A stretch of 64,000 nt of DNA from Craspedostauros australis (GCA_026770025.1 JAMXDE010000005.1:1922001-1986000); one strand, 5' to 3'. Counted from the first letter of the stretch, positions 1 to 10,935 are shown. The notes: a model not told the origin generated them from the letters alone. Numbers and translations: made by a program.

Positions 1-1
1 G

Positions 2-580
2 CAGAACGGAATGGTCTCCGCCGGTACCTACGTCTTCGCCAAGTCCATGCTTGTGCTACCAATCTTCATCATCTTTGCGTTCTTCTCCCTTCTGATTCCA
101 GGATACCTCATTCAGGATATGCCATGGGAGGCATTCGGCATCCACGTCATCCTCTATGCCTCACTCATGTTCGTCTTCGAGAGCGTTGCCGAAGCGCTGT
201 CCGTGCTGTTCGATGATCCAATCATCGGCATGCTCCAGTTCATGAACTTCTGGTTCGGCAGTTTCCTGTTCGGTGGATTCCTCATCCCAGAGTCCGACCT
301 CTACTGGCCATTGAAGCTCTTCTACTACATCATGCCATACGCGTACTACATCCGCAGCACTATGTACACCGTCTTCCAAGACACCACCTTCAGCGACGGC
401 TTGACGAGCGATGAGGCATTGGAGGAGATCGGCAAGGTCTTCCCTGTCATTGAGACCGAGGACAATGTGGCACAAGACATCGCCACCCTGCTGGCCATCG
501 GTGCAGTGTACAAGATCATGTACATCGTCGCCGTCATGGTGAAGACCCGCAAGGTTGCCAAGATTCAGACGCCAAATTGA
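2..580 (+). CDS. ABC transporter, ABCG/PDR type, C-terminal end (5' partial)
   Basis: This is the last 192 residues of an ABCG-type exporter. The frame is already open at base 2, so the ATP-binding part lies outside the window. What remains is an ABC-2 type membrane domain: hydrophobic segments at about residues 15-35 (MLVLPIFIIFAFFSLLIPG), 45-65 and 75-100, then a loop (FLIPESDLYWPLKLFYYIMP) like the extracellular loop of PDR/white-type transporters, and a last membrane helix (IGAVYKIMYIVAVMV) before a short basic tail (KTRKVAKIQ). Family members move lipids, sterols or drugs across the plasma membrane or internal membranes. The substrate cannot be told from this fragment. The next gene starts 650 bases downstream on the same strand. 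Confidence 0.85.
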   Translation, partial: QNGMVSAGTYVFAKSMLVLPIFIIFAFFSLLIPGYLIQDMPWEAFGIHVILYASLMFVFESVAEALSVLFDDPIIGMLQFMNFWFGSFLFGGFLIPESDLYWPLKLFYYIMPYAYYIRSTMYTVFQDTTFSDGLTSDEALEEIGKVFPVIETEDNVAQDIATLLAIGAVYKIMYIVAVMVKTRKVAKIQTPN

Positions 581-1230
581 AGTTAGCGTAGAGAATCCGC
601 AGGAGCAGGAACAGCGCAGTAGAGCAGCGTACTCTGCACAGGCATGTTCGCTCGCCCCGTGTTTGTGAAAGAAGAATGCCGCCATCCTGGGACCTCGGGC
701 TGTATCTACAAGTACTCGTAAATGTGAAGAGAATAGTAATATCATCATCCGTCGACATCATTTGATCTCGATTGTGCGATCTACAGCAAGACGACTTGGT
801 CGTATCATGCCTCCGGTGTTATGTATGAGCTGTCAAGTACGAGGCTTTGCCCTCCGTCTCCACGTATCATACTCTGTACTTCTGCAGAGAGATCGTCGAT
901 ATGTCTTTGTTGATCTACGACTACATGGACTTAGAAATTCAATCGTGTGTTCCTGGAGTCCACGTTTGGAGCATCTATCGACTCAACAGACTAAAATCAC
1001 GAAACACAAAACCGCGAAACCCGAAACACAGCGCAACACACCCACGAGAACGCTTCTCAAACAAGGCACCAGCAATCACCAAACAATCACCATTCAATCC
1101 ACAACACCAAACGGGTGTGGCGCGCGGCAGTTTGGTTCGATTTGGTTGCTTGTGCGAGCGCAAAGTCGTACCGTACGATTGCTTCCGCCCATAACTCGCC
1201 ACTCAATTCACAATTTACAATCAAAGGAGG
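581..1230. other. Intergenic region: transporter 3' flank and leader of next gene
   Basis: No supported gene. The second half is A/C-rich (CAAACAATCACC-like), which fits a 5' leader for the gene at 1231. A copy of the recurring octamer TACTCGTA lies at 713-720. Confidence 0.5.
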
Positions 1231-3252
1231 ATGACAGAGCAGAAGGAACAACATCATCATCAACAAGAACAGCAGAAAGTGGCGATGGAGAGCCCCTCTG
1301 AGAGGCCATCGAGCCATGTGCGTCCAAGGGTGCGGAGTCGGGGCAAAGCGCAGAAGACGACAGCGACTGCAAGTCCTCCGCCTACTCCCACTCGCACCGC
1401 TGTTGGCACCAAAGCAGATGCGGCTCTCGCCGCTGCGAATGTGAAAGATGGAGGAAGCGTGAATTCGACCAACTCGCGGATGAAGGCATGGATGGGAGTG
1501 GGTGGTGGTGGTACAGCTGCACCTGCGGCTACAGGTACAGCCGCACAGAGTGTGGTCGTTGTCTCATCTCCACCAAACATTATGGAGACGGCCAAGGATC
1601 CCACCACGAAGAAGCACGAGCACGAGACTGTTGTGAGTAGCGAGACGCCCAAGAGCATTCTGAAAGCGCCCAAGTACACCTCAGCCAACAAACAGCACCA
1701 GCTCCAGCAACCGGTAATGCACGAGTCGTCCATGATCATGCAGTCATCAGGATCCCGATTTCTACCAACCATGGTATCGGAGACGCAAGATCTGAAACCT
1801 GCGCCAGAAGCGGCAGCGAGATCCGGACCAGTTGTCTGCAAGAAATTCGTGGTGGAGCGAGATCCAAGCGTCCGTCCCAGAAGACGCAAGGTCTCGTCTC
1901 GACAAAAGAAGAAGACAGGTTCCGCAGCAACCTCATCGCTACAAGCCTCTGCGGTGGAGGGTTATGTGCCACAATCATCACACATTGCGTCCGTCAAGTT
2001 TGATCAGAACGTTCCATCGCCAGCAAATGTTTCGGGCGGACCGCAGGCGTCATCGAAGCAAGCAAACGCGGCATCGGTACCGCCAGCCAAAGTCGGCTCG
2101 AGCAATACTGCACGCAAGAGGACCGACGAAGGCGAAGACAACGCAGAGGATAATGGTGAAGATGACGGAGACGAGAATCCCCTTATTCTGAACTCTGTCG
2201 AGGAATTGCTGGTTGCGGCTGGTCATGAAATGCCGCAAAATCCAGATGTCATCACTGACGACACCCAGATGGTGGAAGCAAACATCTCATTCTCGTGCAT
2301 GTCTCCCGCGGAATACAAGGACTACCGTGTGGAGGCCAAGGAAGAAGAGGAGGTTGCAAGGGCAGCGCAGTACAAAGCCTTCAAAGGAAGAATGGACATA
2401 TTTGATGATGATGACGACGACAATGCTGACGAAGATTTCGACGATGCGGATAATGAAAACCAGAACAACCTCGACAAAGAAGACACTCCTGAAGGCGATG
2501 ATGACGACGGCGACGATGCCAGTTTGATGGAAATGTTAGAATCGTGCAAGCTATCGGACGAATACTACAACGACGACGATGGCGGCGGTGATGATATCAA
2601 CACCATGGATGGCGAAGGAGCTGATGCCAACGGATCCACCAACGATCCGTCGTCACAGAGAGCATTCATGAAGTTTTGGAATGTCATCGCTGAATGGATC
2701 ACGCCCCAAGCCGTCCAATGGTTACAGCGGCTGGTGATTGACGTCACGAACCAGCAAAAACTACAAGCCAGCGCCGAGCAGGACGGCAACACCGACGGCG
2801 ACAATAAAGCGGGCGCCAATGCAAATTCTCCCAGCACGACCCCTACAATTGCAGCGTCCACCGAGTGGGCGCCACAGGTGGATCGTTCCGATGTCGGCGC
2901 GTCGCGCTGTGCCGGATTGATGGCGATGATCAAGATGAACCTCCCACGTTGCCTCAACGAGCTGACATCGGGCAAGGCCGATGACATGGTCCACGTCAAA
3001 CGCAAGGCGGAGCGGCGGCTGGCAGATTTCTTGAGAGTGTTCGATTACAGCACGCCCGTGGCGAAGCTTGCGCTTGCGGAATGGAAGGCCATGACCGTCA
3101 TTCTGCTGGACATGGTGTTGTTGGAATTGCGCTTCACGCAGGAGCTCACCAAGACTCCGGGATCTGCGCAGGCGGTCGGCTTGTCCAAAGAGGAGTACGT
3201 CTACTTGACGCGCAATGCTGTCACGACGCTGGGAAGAGGGACCGCGGCGTGA
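1231..3252 (+). CDS. Hypothetical acidic protein with conserved-looking helical C-terminus
   Basis: The product is 673 residues and I do not recognise a named family. The first 300 residues are low-complexity (Gln/His start, Thr/Ala/Pro-rich) with basic patches (RPRRRKVSSRQKKK) that could be nuclear localisation signals. The segment KSILKAP matches the SILK docking motif for protein phosphatase 1. The middle has two long Asp/Glu runs (DIFDDDDDDNADEDFDD). The last 200 residues look folded: FMKFWNVIAEWITPQAVQWL, then a helical segment with LPRCLNELTSG and a hydrophobic stretch (AVILLDMVLLELRF-like). A second ATG occurs at codon 19 and could be the true start. There is no signal peptide or membrane helix, so the protein is likely nuclear or cytosolic (inference). 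Confidence 0.8.
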   Translation: MTEQKEQHHHQQEQQKVAMESPSERPSSHVRPRVRSRGKAQKTTATASPPPTPTRTAVGTKADAALAAANVKDGGSVNSTNSRMKAWMGVGGGGTAAPAATGTAAQSVVVVSSPPNIMETAKDPTTKKHEHETVVSSETPKSILKAPKYTSANKQHQLQQPVMHESSMIMQSSGSRFLPTMVSETQDLKPAPEAAARSGPVVCKKFVVERDPSVRPRRRKVSSRQKKKTGSAATSSLQASAVEGYVPQSSHIASVKFDQNVPSPANVSGGPQASSKQANAASVPPAKVGSSNTARKRTDEGEDNAEDNGEDDGDENPLILNSVEELLVAAGHEMPQNPDVITDDTQMVEANISFSCMSPAEYKDYRVEAKEEEEVARAAQYKAFKGRMDIFDDDDDDNADEDFDDADNENQNNLDKEDTPEGDDDDGDDASLMEMLESCKLSDEYYNDDDGGGDDINTMDGEGADANGSTNDPSSQRAFMKFWNVIAEWITPQAVQWLQRLVIDVTNQQKLQASAEQDGNTDGDNKAGANANSPSTTPTIAASTEWAPQVDRSDVGASRCAGLMAMIKMNLPRCLNELTSGKADDMVHVKRKAERRLADFLRVFDYSTPVAKLALAEWKAMTVILLDMVLLELRFTQELTKTPGSAQAVGLSKEEYVYLTRNAVTTLGRGTAA

Positions 3253-3541
3253 TGGCCCGATAGAGGGATGGAGGGAGGGATGCTCAGATGCGTGCTGTTG
3301 ACGCGTTGACGATTGCATGAACGAACCAATGGGTGAAAGTACAAATGAAGTGGCATTCATGGTGACATCGAAGAAGCATTTGCTTTGTCTGCCAGCTTGC
3401 CTTCCCCGCCTCTCACAATGATAATGCAATCCAGCAGAAGATGCAGTGATACCGTGGGCTACCCATCTATAATATTCTTAATCTAGAGTGATTTCATTGA
3501 TAATGGAGAGCACCAACTGCGAGTACAGAGAAAGGTAACAC
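3253..3541. other. Convergent 3' intergenic region
   Basis: This lies between the stop codons of two converging genes. It holds their 3' untranslated ends, including A/T-rich stretches around 3470-3500. I see nothing else in it. Confidence 0.5.
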
Positions 3542-5140
3542 TTATTGGGCGCTTGTCCGAGGTTGCACCTTGGCCAATGCTTGCGATGGAAACGACGGTT
3601 GCAGCTCCGATGGCAGCGCATCCGGCAGCTGGACCGGGCTCGCCGCTACCATCGTCGAGGCCGACGGAACCAACCCCATCATGTTGGCCACCGTCCCAAA
3701 GAATTGCTCACCCAACCCGCTCATCTCCATGATCATCAAGATGCATTCAAACAAGATGAGGACGATGATGATCCACTCCAGCGAGTTGCTCTTTTGGTTC
3801 GCCATCACTTCGAGGAAGAACTTGGCATTCTGCTGGATGAGATTGAGCTTGAATTCAATGTTTTGGAATCGCGATGAAATCTCGAACTCCTCTCGCATGC
3901 CCTCGTGGATGTGCTCGTACTGGCTGAGGTTCCACGCCGTCTCACTGCGGCTCTTCAGACCGAGCTTGCTGACCATGTCAATGAAGATGCTGTTGTTCTG
4001 CGCCACAGCCTGGAACAGGCGATCGCGCTTGATGTCGGATAGATCTCCGGTCGATTGGACGATGCCGTTGATTTCCGCAAAGTTGCTGAGCAGCCCTTCA
4101 ACCGAGTGATTGTAGGTCTCGATGGCGACAGATTGAGCGAGGACGCTGGAGATGACATCGGCGGATTCCATGTTGAGTTCCTGAACAATGCAGTAATCTC
4201 CGGTGACCGCCGTCTCCTCGTCGGCGGCCTCCATCTTGGATTGGACATGGACGCAGTAGTTCTCCTTCCCTTCAAAGTCGCTCGCAATGGGTTGCTTCGC
4301 ACACTTCTTGATCTTCCGCAACATCGATGCCATGTCCTTCGTAGAGACGTTGAAGAAGACGACCGAGCCGAACCGGAAGACCACAACGAACCTGGACAAG
4401 CTCGGCGCTTCCTCCACTCTCGTTGGCTCGGAGGTGGGTGCGTTTGGGGGTGTGGGCGATTTGGACTTGGTGTTGTCTGCCGGTCCCAGCTCGATAATGA
4501 CGCAGCGCTTCTTCATGACCTTGTGGATACCCTGCGCAGGAAAAACCTTGGAAAAGACGGCTGCCAAATCTATCGTCTGAGCCGCATGGTACGTTTGCAC
4601 GGGACAGGATGCATCCACTGCATTTGGGGGTATGGCGTTGGATACCTGCATTTGCTGGACAGTCCTCATCGACCTGGGGGACGGGGCCGCGTCCTCCCTT
4701 CTCCTTGCCTTTGCCCAATTGCGTGGAGTGGTGGATACGGGCCTTGTCAGATAGGAGCGTGATGGCTGCAATGGGTCTGATCCTCCAAATCGAGACATCG
4801 TGGATCGGTGTCGCATCCACGATGTGTGCCATGACGTCATTGGTTGCATCGATGTCAACGGCGATCGCTCAGGTGAGTGTTGCCGTGACGACATGGACGA
4901 CCATGATGGAAGCACCGATCCGCAACATGATGACGCTATGGAATACGACCTCAATTGGCTACACCTTGGACGATGCATGACAGCACTCGCATGAGCAGCT
5001 CCATCAATCGAGGCTCGCCCATTCACAATTGCCTGACCAACAAATGAATTCACACGGAACGAGAAGGGCCATCGCCTCAACGCGGTTGCTGCAGTAGCTG
5101 TTAGCGTTGATATTGCCTTGCTGCAGCTCATCGGGATCAA
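3542..5140 (-). CDS. DUF155 / RMND1-like mitochondrial inner-membrane protein
   Basis: The 532-residue product fits the DUF155 family (yeast Rmd1, human RMND1), whose mitochondrial members support translation of mitochondrially encoded proteins. Residues 1-110 are rich in Arg, Ser and Ala with few acidic residues, as expected for a mitochondrial presequence. The DUF155 core spans about 250-470. It opens with FRFGSVVFFNVSTKDM, continues through an Ala-Gln-Ser-Val segment (VLAQSVAIETYNHSVEGLL) and a helix of hydrophobic heptads (FKLNLIQQNAKFFLEVMANQ), and ends in the diagnostic membrane anchor SLEWIIIVLILFECILM. A Pro/Ser-rich tail of about 55 residues follows. The start is uncertain because a later Met at about residue 114 is in frame, but the longer form supplies a credible presequence. 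The family call is strong; the exact role is inferred. Confidence 0.82.
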   Translation of the reverse strand: MIPMSCSKAISTLTATAATALRRWPFSFRVNSFVGQAIVNGRASIDGAAHASAVMHRPRCSQLRSYSIASSCCGSVLPSWSSMSSRQHSPERSPLTSMQPMTSWHTSWMRHRSTMSRFGGSDPLQPSRSYLTRPVSTTPRNWAKARRREDAAPSPRSMRTVQQMQVSNAIPPNAVDASCPVQTYHAAQTIDLAAVFSKVFPAQGIHKVMKKRCVIIELGPADNTKSKSPTPPNAPTSEPTRVEEAPSLSRFVVVFRFGSVVFFNVSTKDMASMLRKIKKCAKQPIASDFEGKENYCVHVQSKMEAADEETAVTGDYCIVQELNMESADVISSVLAQSVAIETYNHSVEGLLSNFAEINGIVQSTGDLSDIKRDRLFQAVAQNNSIFIDMVSKLGLKSRSETAWNLSQYEHIHEGMREEFEISSRFQNIEFKLNLIQQNAKFFLEVMANQKSNSLEWIIIVLILFECILMIMEMSGLGEQFFGTVANMMGLVPSASTMVAASPVQLPDALPSELQPSFPSQALAKVQPRTSAQ

Positions 5141-5561
5141 CCTTTCGATGACAAGATGCTATTGAAGCTCAACCAGCTACTATACTCCATGAGTCTGGGC
5201 TTCGCAGTGTTGTTGTTGCTGCCGCCATCAATAAAATGAAAAACGACTTGTTCTTCTTCGGTTTGGTTTGTGTTGTTCGCATCCTTGATTTTTGGTCAGC
5301 ATTCATTCCCGCCTACCCATCAGCCTCATAGGAACGTGTTTCAATTGCACATATATTCGGTGTATATTTAAATTACACCTGCCTTCCATGAAATGACTGT
5401 TGTGAGATTCTCTCACGATTTCGTTTGTTCCCACAAAATCGGCTGGGAACCAAGCGCTCCGTCCAGTTCAATCCCCATCACACCCCGTCATCTTCGAGCT
5501 ATCCACAACGTGCATTCCTCCCGTTCTTCAACAGCCGGTGCTGGAATGAGAGGATTGACGA
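5141..5561. other. Divergent promoter region
   Basis: Head-to-head spacer between the DUF155 gene and the methyltransferase gene. It has an A/T-rich stretch at about 5345-5385 (ATATTCGGTGTATATTTAAATT) that could hold core promoter elements. No gene seen. Confidence 0.4.
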
Positions 5562-7267
5562 ATGGCACCGGCACTGGTGAGAAGGAAGAGAGGACCTCGA
5601 AGATACCTACTGTCAGGCCGATTCTTCTATGCCATCCTTGTCGCTTCGGCAACGATCGCCTACATCACATCGCTATGCTGGGGAGTTGCCAAGTCAAATG
5701 AAGGGTTGGAGACGATTCGAATGGCGCAGGACATGAGACCGTCGTTCCTTGCGCTGGACGGTGTGCAAGATCGATCTTCAATCCGCAACAACGGTGACGG
5801 CCATGCTTCGACGATCAAGCATTGGAGATCCAAGTTGCGCGGAGAGTGTCAGACCATCATTGATCAAGCCGCTGCAAAATCTGCGGATCAAAGCGAAGTG
5901 TCGATGGGACCATTCTTGCGAGAGAAGGAGAGGGTGGAATTGGCAGCCATCAATTCGTTGTTGGCGAATGATCCAACTGCTCAGTTGCATTCCAAGGCAA
6001 ACGGGGATGCAGCGTCATCGACAGCAATAACCATGAGCGTGAACGCACCCGAACCCTGCAAGCACGTATTCCTGGACTTGGGCACCAACCGCGGCGACTC
6101 CATCGGCTACTTTCTGGACGCAGTGCTGGATGTGTGCTCGCCGCTCTGGGTGACGGCTTTTGCGATGCATAAGGGAGCCTACCGCAACGACCAATCGTTT
6201 CCGCATCCGCATTTCGAAACTGAGACTCTGACGATGCACACGCATGGCTTCAAATCCTTCGGCCTGCTGGGATTGCTGCAACGGCATTATGGCACTATCG
6301 TCGCCGATTCAACACCCGAGGACGTCTGCGTTTACGGAGTGGAAGGAAATCCCCACTTCACTGCGCGATTGAAGCGACTGCAGGACTTCATCAATCACAA
6401 CATTCAACCGAAGCCGATGAAGCATCTAGAAATCCTGACGGAGACTGTCGTCGCACCCACGGACGGGATCACGACGCTGTACGTCGATCAGTTCTCGGCG
6501 GAACATCATGTGAGTCAAACTGTAGATCGAGTGGATTCCTTGCTCCATCGACATCGACATGGGAGTGAATATGGATGTGTAGAGTATGCGAATGTGGCGC
6601 GAGAGACTTTGGCATGTGTGCATGGTAGCCAAGGCACATTCGAACGCAAAGAGTCACATTCGCTTCCACCTACCTGTCTCTACCTATGTATCCTTTTGTC
6701 TTTTCGTTCGAGAATAGACAACCCAACGCTCGCTGTCCATTGCACAGCTCAATATTGATGCTCTTATTCCATTGCACGTATTGGCTCGACTTAATTTCTC
6801 TTTCTTGCCCATTCCACGTCTCGTTCCAGTTCTGGGGATCGAGCTTGATCCAGAGCATGCCAGACATTCGCAAAACGGCAAAGCGCAACAATGGCACTTC
6901 GGTGAAAGCTCATGTGACGGGCATCTCTCTGAGCACCATGATCCGTAGCAAGCTCGGGCGGTATTTGAAAGACAACGCTGGCGTTCATGGGAGTGCTGCC
7001 GCACTATCCGGTGCCTCGATCCTCGTCAAGATGGATGTGGAAGGGGCGGAGTACAGCATCGTCAAGGAAGTTGCCGCAAGCAACGTGCTGTGTGACTTTG
7101 TGGATGGCGGCAGGAACAGCGCGATGCTCGTGGTGGAATTCCACCAAGACAAGATTAAGGATAAGGAGGAGAAACGGCAAGCCATCCAGGGCATGAAGGC
7201 AGCCAAGGTGAAGCTACGGGAATGCGGGGTGGTGTTCAAGCAGCTTCCGACGTATTGGACAGACTAG
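5562..7267 (+). CDS. FkbM-type SAM-dependent methyltransferase, membrane-anchored, two exons
   Basis: Two exons, 5562-6509 and 6830-7267, give 461 residues. The 320-base intron starts GTGAGT, ends CCAG and is phase 0 (…AEHH/FWGSS…). Residues 20-42 (FFYAILVASATIAYITSLCWGVA) form one membrane helix after a basic N-terminus, so this is a type II protein, probably of Golgi or ER. The methyltransferase fold starts with the SAM-binding motif FLDLGTNRGDS near residue 170. Then come CVYGVEGNPHF, where the acidic residue should contact the SAM ribose, and KMDVEGAEYSIVKE near 383, the signature of FkbM enzymes. The tail ends with LVVEFHQDK. FkbM enzymes O-methylate sugars or other small groups, so a role in modifying surface glycans is plausible but unproven. 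A putative extended insert lies between motifs I and II. Confidence 0.82.
6510..6829 (+). other. Intron of the FkbM-type methyltransferase gene
   Basis: Donor GTGAGT follows a CAT codon and acceptor TTCCAG precedes TTC TGG. Splicing restores one continuous FkbM reading frame. The 3' end has a pyrimidine tract (TTTCTCTTTCTTGCCC). Confidence 0.85.
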
Positions 7268-7503
7268 ACACTCTAAAGCAGACAAGTCCGCTGCTCTTGG
7301 TGGTGTTTTCGTGTGAACGTCATAGTGCGAGTATGCTCAGTATAACACTATTCACACGCAAGTGCTAGAGCATTGCACCAAAAGTACTTGCAGGTCGCAC
7401 GCATGTTCGAGTGGAGGAAAGTCGAAGATCTACATATAGTACCAATACAAATCACTGTGCGACTACTCGTACGTATGTCTCCCAACAACTCTACCGCCGT
7501 CCC
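7268..7503. other. Convergent 3' spacer
   Basis: 3' ends of two converging genes. It contains a TACTCGTA octamer at 7464-7471. Confidence 0.4.
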
Positions 7504-8748
7504 TCAGCCCCTCGGAAAGTATCGATCGAAGTGACTGCGCGCATTCTGGATGTTCAACAACGTCGCCGCGGAATGCACGTCCGGATCCGACACGATCACC
7601 ATGATGTAGGTCGTGGCGGTGAAAGCATCGATATAGGCCGAGAATCTCGAATTTTTGACCTGCATGCCCTGGAACTCTGCTTGCGCCTTGCTGCAGGACA
7701 GCTTGAATTGCTTGACGATGTTGCTGATCTTTTCGAACCGGTGCGCGTCGAAATGAGGCGTTCGCGATTGGTGCTTGGCGACGGCGGTCTGTCGTTGCAT
7801 CGCGGGTACTTCGGACAGGACGATGTTCTTCGCGCCATCCTGCGTCATGGAGGAGGCTTCCGTGACGTAATCCATGTTGGTGGGAGGCACATCCAGGCTG
7901 TTGGCCATGACCAGCGACGAATCCCCCGCTGTCTGACCACCTACATCGCCCGTCCTCGGCGAGGATGCGAGCGATGCTGGTTCCAGCGTCCCGCCCTCCG
8001 TCGTGGTGCCATTGTCGATCGCCTGGTGCGATATGCTGTCGAGTGTGCCGTTGGCGACGTGCAGCGGGAGCATGTAGTCATGGTACTCGCCCTTGTTGAC
8101 GGCGTGGCTGATGACGAGGAAGGTGGCGCGTTCGAAGAGGACCACCTCGTCAGCATCGCACTGCACGCAGAACTTGTTGAGCTGGCTCTCCAGCAGCGCG
8201 ATGTTGGGAATGAGGTTGGTGACGATCTCCGACCACGCCTTGTACAGCGTCTCGTCCCATATGGAGGTTCCGAAGCACTGGTAGTTCTCCACGCCGTAGG
8301 TTTCGCAGGAGTTGCGGATGAGCAGCTTGCGGTCCTCCAGGATGGGCTCGCGATCCTCCTCCGCCACCAGGTCCATCTTGTGGATGAGGACGAAGACCTT
8401 GGCGTCTGGCGAGTTCTCCTCGATGGCCTCCAGGACGCCGCAGAAGTGATCGAACTCCTTCTCCGGATTGTCCGATTCGATGTCGAAGACGTAGATGAGC
8501 AGCTCCACCGATCGGAAGATGGTCTCGCGATCGCGCTCGAAGTAGGATTCGAAGAAGGTGTCCTGGCCGCCGCAATCCCAGAGGTTGAGGATGAGGTCGC
8601 CGAGGAAGCGCACGTGATGGTGCTCCACGTCCAGCGTCGGGCTGAACCTCTGCGTGTCCTGCGCGAGGTAGTTGGCAAAGATGATGGATCGCATCGACGT
8701 CTTGCCCGAATGGGCCTTGCCCATCAGCAGCACCTTCTTGCGTGCCAT
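7504..8748 (-). CDS. Rag/Gtr small GTPase, RagA/B (Gtr1) type
   Basis: A Ras-like GTPase of the Rag family, 414 residues. Rag proteins work as RagA/B-RagC/D heterodimers on lysosomes or vacuoles and recruit TORC1 when amino acids are plentiful. The P-loop GKAHSGKTS is at residues 10-18, with the Rag-typical switch I ([16 protein letters not shown]). Switch II is WDCGGQD at 57-63, where Rag proteins have CGGQ, and the base-specificity motif HKMDL is at 123-127. The C-terminal half has a roadblock-like region ([16 protein letters not shown]). The spacer before the last strand-helix unit is long and low in complexity, which makes the protein about 100 residues longer than human RagA. The start Met sits directly before the first beta-strand (KKVLLMG), so it is secure. 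Confidence 0.93.
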   Translation of the reverse strand: MARKKVLLMGKAHSGKTSMRSIIFANYLAQDTQRFSPTLDVEHHHVRFLGDLILNLWDCGGQDTFFESYFERDRETIFRSVELLIYVFDIESDNPEKEFDHFCGVLEAIEENSPDAKVFVLIHKMDLVAEEDREPILEDRKLLIRNSCETYGVENYQCFGTSIWDETLYKAWSEIVTNLIPNIALLESQLNKFCVQCDADEVVLFERATFLVISHAVNKGEYHDYMLPLHVANGTLDSISHQAIDNGTTTEGGTLEPASLASSPRTGDVGGQTAGDSSLVMANSLDVPPTNMDYVTEASSMTQDGAKNIVLSEVPAMQRQTAVAKHQSRTPHFDAHRFEKISNIVKQFKLSCSKAQAEFQGMQVKNSRFSAYIDAFTATTYIMVIVSDPDVHSAATLLNIQNARSHFDRYFPRG

Positions 8749-9629
8749 CCTTTCGGTCTGCTGGTGTGAATGCTCGTGTTAATGTTCGTTCCCGTCGCTC
8801 GACTTGTTGGCTGGGAATAGTGATGTACTGCAGACTGGAGTGTACTGTTCTGCGTTGCACTGTGATGCTACAGCCGAGAATGCGACAATGCAGCAGCTCA
8901 AAGTGATGACACAGTGTATAGCCCTAATGAGATGTGGAGCTGAGGATCGGCACGATGTGCTTCCAGTTCCGGCTCCAGTCGCGGTTGTGATGTTTGTCGG
9001 AACTCTCTCTGTTCTGTTGTGACAGATCTTTTGTGTGGTGGCGTGTTCGTTGTTGATCAGCTCGCCGGATTTTGTTCTGTTTTTGATGTGGCAAGCTATC
9101 GTCCTCGAATCTAGCTCTTCCGTCAAGCCCATCTTTGCAGCGGAGAACAGTTGGAACTATCCAAAGAGTGCATCACATCCACTCTGCTCCTTGCCGAAGC
9201 GTACCGCAACATGAATTGGCTGCAAGGCAAGTTAGCTTGATGTGGTCACTGGTGTCTGCGACTATTTGCGTGTGTAATTATGTAAAGCAGTGGCAGGGAG
9301 TCTAACACTTAACCAGTCATACAATACGTATTATGCATTACATGTGATACTCGTATACATTTGCGTATGATAATCATCGCATTCCTTGCGGCTTTCATCG
9401 GAAGGTCGCCTTGGGTGGTGTTCGTGTTTGTTGTTATCCAAGAGAAGAGACGTGGAGTAAGCCAGGCAGACATTGCCGTCGTTCAAAATTGCTGTGCGGT
9501 TCGTTGGCAGTTGTTATCGCCACCGTTCGCAGGGTTACAGGATGGTGTGCACTCCATGCGAGGAGAACACCATACAAGTACGAGTGCGGGGTCCGATTCC
9601 GCGCTCGGCAGAGTGCTGTTGGGCAATCT
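8749..9629. other. Intergenic region upstream of Rag GTPase
   Basis: Contains the Rag gene's leader on the minus strand and the 3' end of the next minus-strand gene. No reading frame here looks coding. One TACTCGTA octamer lies at 9348-9355. Confidence 0.4.
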
Positions 9630-10635
9630 TCATGAGGAGCTCTTGCGGGAGAACAGACGCCTGCCCCTGCGTCCTGCAGATTCTGCGAAGATGTTGAAGG
9701 CTTCAAATTTCTGTCCCTTCACGGTCTGTTGCCTCTGCCGTCTGATCTTGTCGATGGTGACGATGCACTCGCGCATCTCCTTGTCTGTCACGCCGCAAGC
9801 GGATCGCAGCAGGCGTTTGCGATGCACCCAGGTCATCTGCAGCTCCTCCTGGCTCTTTCTGGCGGGTCGGGCAGTCTCGAAATCATCGATGGAAAAAGCT
9901 TTGGAATTGCAGTGATTCCAGCTTATCGTTACCTGCAATTTTTGAGTACGCGTACAGAAAGGCAATAATTGATTGGTCGCACGTGATCCACGTAGTGAAC
10001 GGCGCCACAGAACGCAGTTGCAAAGAGGAAACGGGTTGGGATGAGTGGGTGAGTGAAGGCGGTTGTAGAAATGGAGCAGCAGTAGCCCCTGTTCCCGAAC
10101 CCACGGAATTAGACGTCACAGACCCGTCACGACAGACGGATGTGATGATGCTTACCGGCGGTCCCTGTCGACAATCGGGATTGTCTCCCATGATCATTGG
10201 GTACATGCGGAACTCGACTTCACCAAATCTCACGCGCTTTGGCTCAGCGGAGACGGATGGAACGCTGGCCTCCGAGTCTGCCGAGGTGTTGGCGGCAGTA
10301 TCATCGTCGCAGGAATGGTCTGCAGTGGTGTCCACGATCTCTGGAACCTTGGTAGGTGCGGCATCTGCGCCTGCCTTGATCTCTGGGATGTCCAGAAGAT
10401 GCCTCGATTCGTTTCCGATGCAGCAGCAGGATGAGCCAGGGTTGCTTGTGCTTCTTGTGCCTGTACTTGCCGTGGAAACGCTGCAGTCGCTGGGTCGGCC
10501 TGGTTTTTCGAGGTTCTGGTTCTCATGGTGCTCAATGTGCATGTTGGTCAGCATGCTCACGGTTGTGTCGGCGATTGCATTGGTAGTTGGGTTGGTAGTA
10601 GTGGTTGTGGTTACGGTTACTGTTTGGAGCGGCAT
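9630..10635 (-). CDS. Diatom VRFG-box protein of unknown function, two exons
   Basis: Exon 1 is 10156-10635 and exon 2 is 9630-9932 (minus strand), giving 260 residues. The 223-base intron begins GTAAGC, ends TTGCAG and is phase 0. Splicing joins …CRQGPP to VTISWN…. The first 140 residues are Thr/Ser/Asp-rich and look disordered. The conserved part runs KRVRFGEVEFRMYPMIMGDN, then GPPVTISW, then a basic helical domain (SIDDFETARPARKS…VHRKRLLRSACGVTDKEMREC). This box (V-R-F-x-x-V-E, then GDNP, GPP, W) recurs in many diatom and other stramenopile proteins, with no known biochemical role. KRVRF fits the RVxF consensus for protein phosphatase 1 docking. The 5' leader is made of CAC/CAA repeats. 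Without splicing, both halves would be lost. Confidence 0.8.
9933..10155 (-). other. Intron of the VRFG-box gene
   Basis: Read on the minus strand it starts GTAAGC and ends GCAG. Both flanking frames are phase 0, and the join recreates the family's GPP-x-x-x-x-W spacing. Confidence 0.82.
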
Positions 10636-10935
10636 GTTGTGGTGGTAGTGGTAGTGGTCGTAGTGGTAGTAGTTGCTGCTGTACTATTATGTGTCAGTAC
10701 CCAACGAGAGAGTTCGTACTCGTTCGTCTGTGGATTTCTACTGGGTTTCTGTGAGGGGGTGCTACGAGTATTGTGCCTCTGCGATCGGGAATTGCGGGAG
10801 GATGTGGGGCGCTGTCCTTTGTGTTTCTGCGGTTGTGACTGTTTCCGTTGTTGTTGTTTCCGTTGTTGTTGGTGGTGTTGGTGTTGTTGTTGGTGGTGGT
10901 GGTGTTGTTGGTGGTGGTGTTGATGCAATGTGGTT
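10636..10935. repeat. GTGGTA/GTTGTTGGT low-complexity tract
   Basis: Long imperfect GTGGTAGTGG and TTGTTGGTGGTG repeats, which read as CAC/CAA repeats on the minus strand. The tract lies directly upstream of the ATG at 10635 and probably forms that gene's leader. Open frames here encode only His/Gln/Thr repeats and are not believed. Confidence 0.7.

Noticed and set aside
7411..8769. 452-codon open frame on the plus strand
   Set aside because: Antisense to the Rag GTPase; composition (many Val/Arg/His) is that of a mirrored gene and no domain is visible.
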